Of a stretch of 11,683 nucleotides of DNA, positions 10,150 to 11,683 are shown piece by piece; the first letter of the stretch is position 1, and each line of letters opens with the position of its first letter. The position numbers and the translations under genes are program-made. The stretch comes from Alphaproteobacteria bacterium (GTDB lineage Bacteria > Pseudomonadota > Alphaproteobacteria > ATCC43930 > CGMCC-115725), in NCBI GenBank assembly GCA_030039975.1, contig JASHUO010000907.1, positions 1-11,683 on the forward strand. Reading direction: 5' to 3'. Below the pieces are notes generated by a model, which had not been told where the DNA came from, ran no database searches, and saw only the letters and a program-made list of their open reading frames with translations.

Positions 10150-11124
10150 TTGGCCCGCGCTTTGAGCAAGAACACCGACATCGACGCGGCACGCCGCGTG
10201 CTGCGCACCGAGATCGCCGGCCTCGAGGCGCTGCTCGCGAGCCTCGACGGCACTTTCACCGGCGCGGTCGAGATCCTCGCCCGGGTGAGCGGTCGCGTCA
10301 CCGTCACCGGCATGGGCAAGAGCGGCCATGTCGCGCGAAAGATCGCGGCGACCTTCTCGTCGACGGGAACCCCGGCGCAGTTCGTCCATCCCGGCGAAGC
10401 GAGCCACGGCGATCTCGGCATGATCGCCGAGAATGACGCAGTGCTGGCGCTCTCCAATTCGGGCGACACCGCCGAGCTCGCCGACATCGTCGCCCACGCC
10501 AAGCGCTTCCGCAACCCGCTCATCGCCATGACGCGGCGCACCGCGAGCGCGCTGGGCGAGGCGGCGGACGTCACCCTGCTGTTGCCGGCCGCCGCCGAGG
10601 CCTGCTCGATGGGTCTTGCGCCCACCACCTCGACGACGATGATGATGGCGCTGGGCGATGCGCTGGCGGTGGCGCTGCTCGAGCGCAAGGGCTTCTCTCC
10701 GAGCGACTTCCAGATACTGCATCCCGGCGGCCAGCTGGGCCACCAGCTGCTGCGCGTTGCCGATATCATGCACGACGGCGAGGCGATGCCGCTGGTGGCG
10801 CGCGGCGCGGCGATGTCCGAGGCGATTCTGGTGATGACGGCGAAGAGCTTCGGCTGCGTCGGGGTCACCGACGATGCGGGCAAGCTCATCGGCATCGTCA
10901 CCGACGGTGATTTGCGGCGCCATATGGGCGACGACATGCTGCGCGCCACGGTCGACGCGGTGATGAGCGCGCGGCCGAAGACGATTCGCCCGCAAGCCCT
11001 CGCCGCCGAAGCGCTGGGCCGGATGAACGCGCTCGCCATCACCAGCCTCTTCGCCGTCGACGAGCAGAAGCGGCCGCTCGGCATCCTGCATATCCACGAC
11101 TGTCTCCGGGCGGGCGTGGCATGA
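10150..11124 (+). CDS. kdsD: D-arabinose-5-phosphate isomerase (KdsD/KpsF family)
   Basis: A 324-residue cytosolic enzyme that interconverts D-ribulose 5-phosphate and D-arabinose 5-phosphate, the first step to Kdo, the inner-core sugar of lipopolysaccharide. The N-terminal SIS (sugar isomerase) domain, about 35-180, has TGMGKSGHVARKIAATFSST from residue 53, HPGEASHGDLGM and ALSNSGDT. The segment LHPGGQLGHQLL near 190 is the family signature around the conserved active-site histidine. Two CBS domains follow (about 203-324), starting VADIMHDG and including GIVTDGDLRRHM. Length fits the usual 320-330. The start codon is TTG, supported by GGAGG eight bases upstream; a rare start may keep expression modest (inference). 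The stop overlaps the lptC start by 4 bp. In this class the gene normally heads the kdsD-lptC-lptA-lptB cluster, as it appears to do here. Confidence 0.96.
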   Translation: MARALSKNTDIDAARRVLRTEIAGLEALLASLDGTFTGAVEILARVSGRVTVTGMGKSGHVARKIAATFSSTGTPAQFVHPGEASHGDLGMIAENDAVLALSNSGDTAELADIVAHAKRFRNPLIAMTRRTASALGEAADVTLLLPAAAEACSMGLAPTTSTTMMMALGDALAVALLERKGFSPSDFQILHPGGQLGHQLLRVADIMHDGEAMPLVARGAAMSEAILVMTAKSFGCVGVTDDAGKLIGIVTDGDLRRHMGDDMLRATVDAVMSARPKTIRPQALAAEALGRMNALAITSLFAVDEQKRPLGILHIHDCLRAGVA

Positions 11125-11683
11125 GCATTACGCCCGACATCCCGAGCGATGCCGAGGTCGTTGCCGCCTTATCGCGGCGCGCGGTGGTCGATCGGCGCTA
11201 CAGCCGCTTCGTCGTGCTGGCAAAGCGCGTGCTGCCCGCCTTCGCCCTCATGCTGCTGCTGCTGGTCGGGATCTGGCCGCATCTCCAAACCGAGCTGCAA
11301 CGCGTGCGCTTCACCCTGCCGCGCCTCGATCCGCGCGAGGCGCAGGATTTACGCATGGTCAATGCGCGATACACCGGCATCGACCGGCAGAATCGCCCCT
11401 TCGTCATCACCGCCGACGTGGCGCGGCAGAACCGCAGCGTGGACGAGCTGATCTCGATGGAGGGACCGAAGGGCGACTTGACGACGACGAGCGGCAGCTG
11501 GTTCGAGCTGAGCGGCTATACCGGGATCTATCAGCCGGATACGCAAGTCCTCGATCTCTTCGGCAATGTCCAGCTGTTCCAGGACAAGGGCAACGAGTTC
11601 CGCACCGACAGCGCGCATATCAATATGGCGGATGGTACCGGCAACGGCCACGATCCGGTCGAAGGCCAGGGCCCGTTCGGCCA
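11121..11683 (+). CDS. lptC: LPS export protein LptC, C-terminal end cut by window edge
   Basis: 187 codons are visible and the frame is open at the right edge. LptC is a bitopic inner-membrane protein that takes LPS from the LptB2FG transporter and passes it to LptA in the periplasm. The N-terminus is about 36 cytosolic residues rich in arginine. One transmembrane segment follows at about 37-52 (VLPAFALMLLLLVGIW), then a periplasmic beta-jellyroll part with NARYTGIDRQNRPFVITADV, SGSWFELSGYTGIYQPDTQ and LDLFGNVQLFQDKGNEFRTD, typical of the LptC/YrbK family. The ATG overlaps the kdsD stop (ATGA, 11121-11124), indicating translational coupling, and no strong ribosome binding site of its own is seen. 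Family length is roughly 190-230, so only a short C-terminal part should be missing. Confidence 0.93.
   Translation, partial: MSITPDIPSDAEVVAALSRRAVVDRRYSRFVVLAKRVLPAFALMLLLLVGIWPHLQTELQRVRFTLPRLDPREAQDLRMVNARYTGIDRQNRPFVITADVARQNRSVDELISMEGPKGDLTTTSGSWFELSGYTGIYQPDTQVLDLFGNVQLFQDKGNEFRTDSAHINMADGTGNGHDPVEGQGPFG

Noticed and set aside
9130..11097. A 655-codon minus-strand frame opposite ribonuclease D and kdsD
   Set aside because: It runs through the tRNA and the heptamer repeat and lies opposite two well-identified genes; its sequence matches no family I know.

Overview
This window is chromosomal DNA from a GC-rich (about two-thirds G+C by eye) Gram-negative bacterium, most likely an alphaproteobacterium of Rhodospirillales type. 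That assignment is an inference. It rests on codon use, on the gene order ribonuclease D - kdsD - lptC, and on an NDUFA9-like reductase and a short ribonuclease D of the kind common in that class. No phage, transposase, CRISPR array or defence gene was recognised, and most of the window is ordinary housekeeping sequence.

Left part (1-6599, minus strand): an NADPH-glutamate synthase operon read from right to left as gltD (small subunit), a glutathione S-transferase-like gene, then gltB (large subunit, running off the left edge with perhaps a few C-terminal residues missing). Gaps are 5 and 20 bp, so one transcript is likely. A good sigma-70-type promoter lies 60-100 bp upstream of gltD. GltB and GltD together turn glutamine plus 2-oxoglutarate into two glutamates. 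A GST gene inside this operon is the most unusual gene-order feature here.

Middle (6600-9121): an AT-richer intergenic region carries two short dyads. It is followed by a plus-strand DUF924-family gene broken by one in-frame TAG. Converging on it from the right are a Nudix hydrolase gene and an NDUFA9-like NAD(P)-binding protein gene, which form a two-gene minus-strand operon.

Repeat and tRNA (9098-9334): a long hairpin made of heptamer repeats sits exactly between two divergent promoters. The leftward one drives the NDUFA9-like/Nudix pair and borrows its -35 from the repeat. The rightward one drives a tRNA-Leu(CAG) with an encoded CCA end.

Right part (9370-11683, plus strand): a short DEDDy ribonuclease D starts 35 bp after the tRNA with no visible promoter or terminator between them. 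Then come kdsD (arabinose-5-phosphate isomerase, first step of Kdo synthesis) with its own candidate promoter and a TTG start, and lptC (LPS export). The last two overlap by 4 bp, and lptC runs off the right edge. This is the start of the usual kdsD-lptC-lptA-lptB cluster for lipopolysaccharide synthesis and transport.

I see no convincing previously undescribed multi-gene system. The items most worth checking are the GST in the glt operon, the amber codon in the DUF924 gene, the heptamer hairpin that supplies a promoter element, and the probable tRNA-Leu/ribonuclease D co-transcript.
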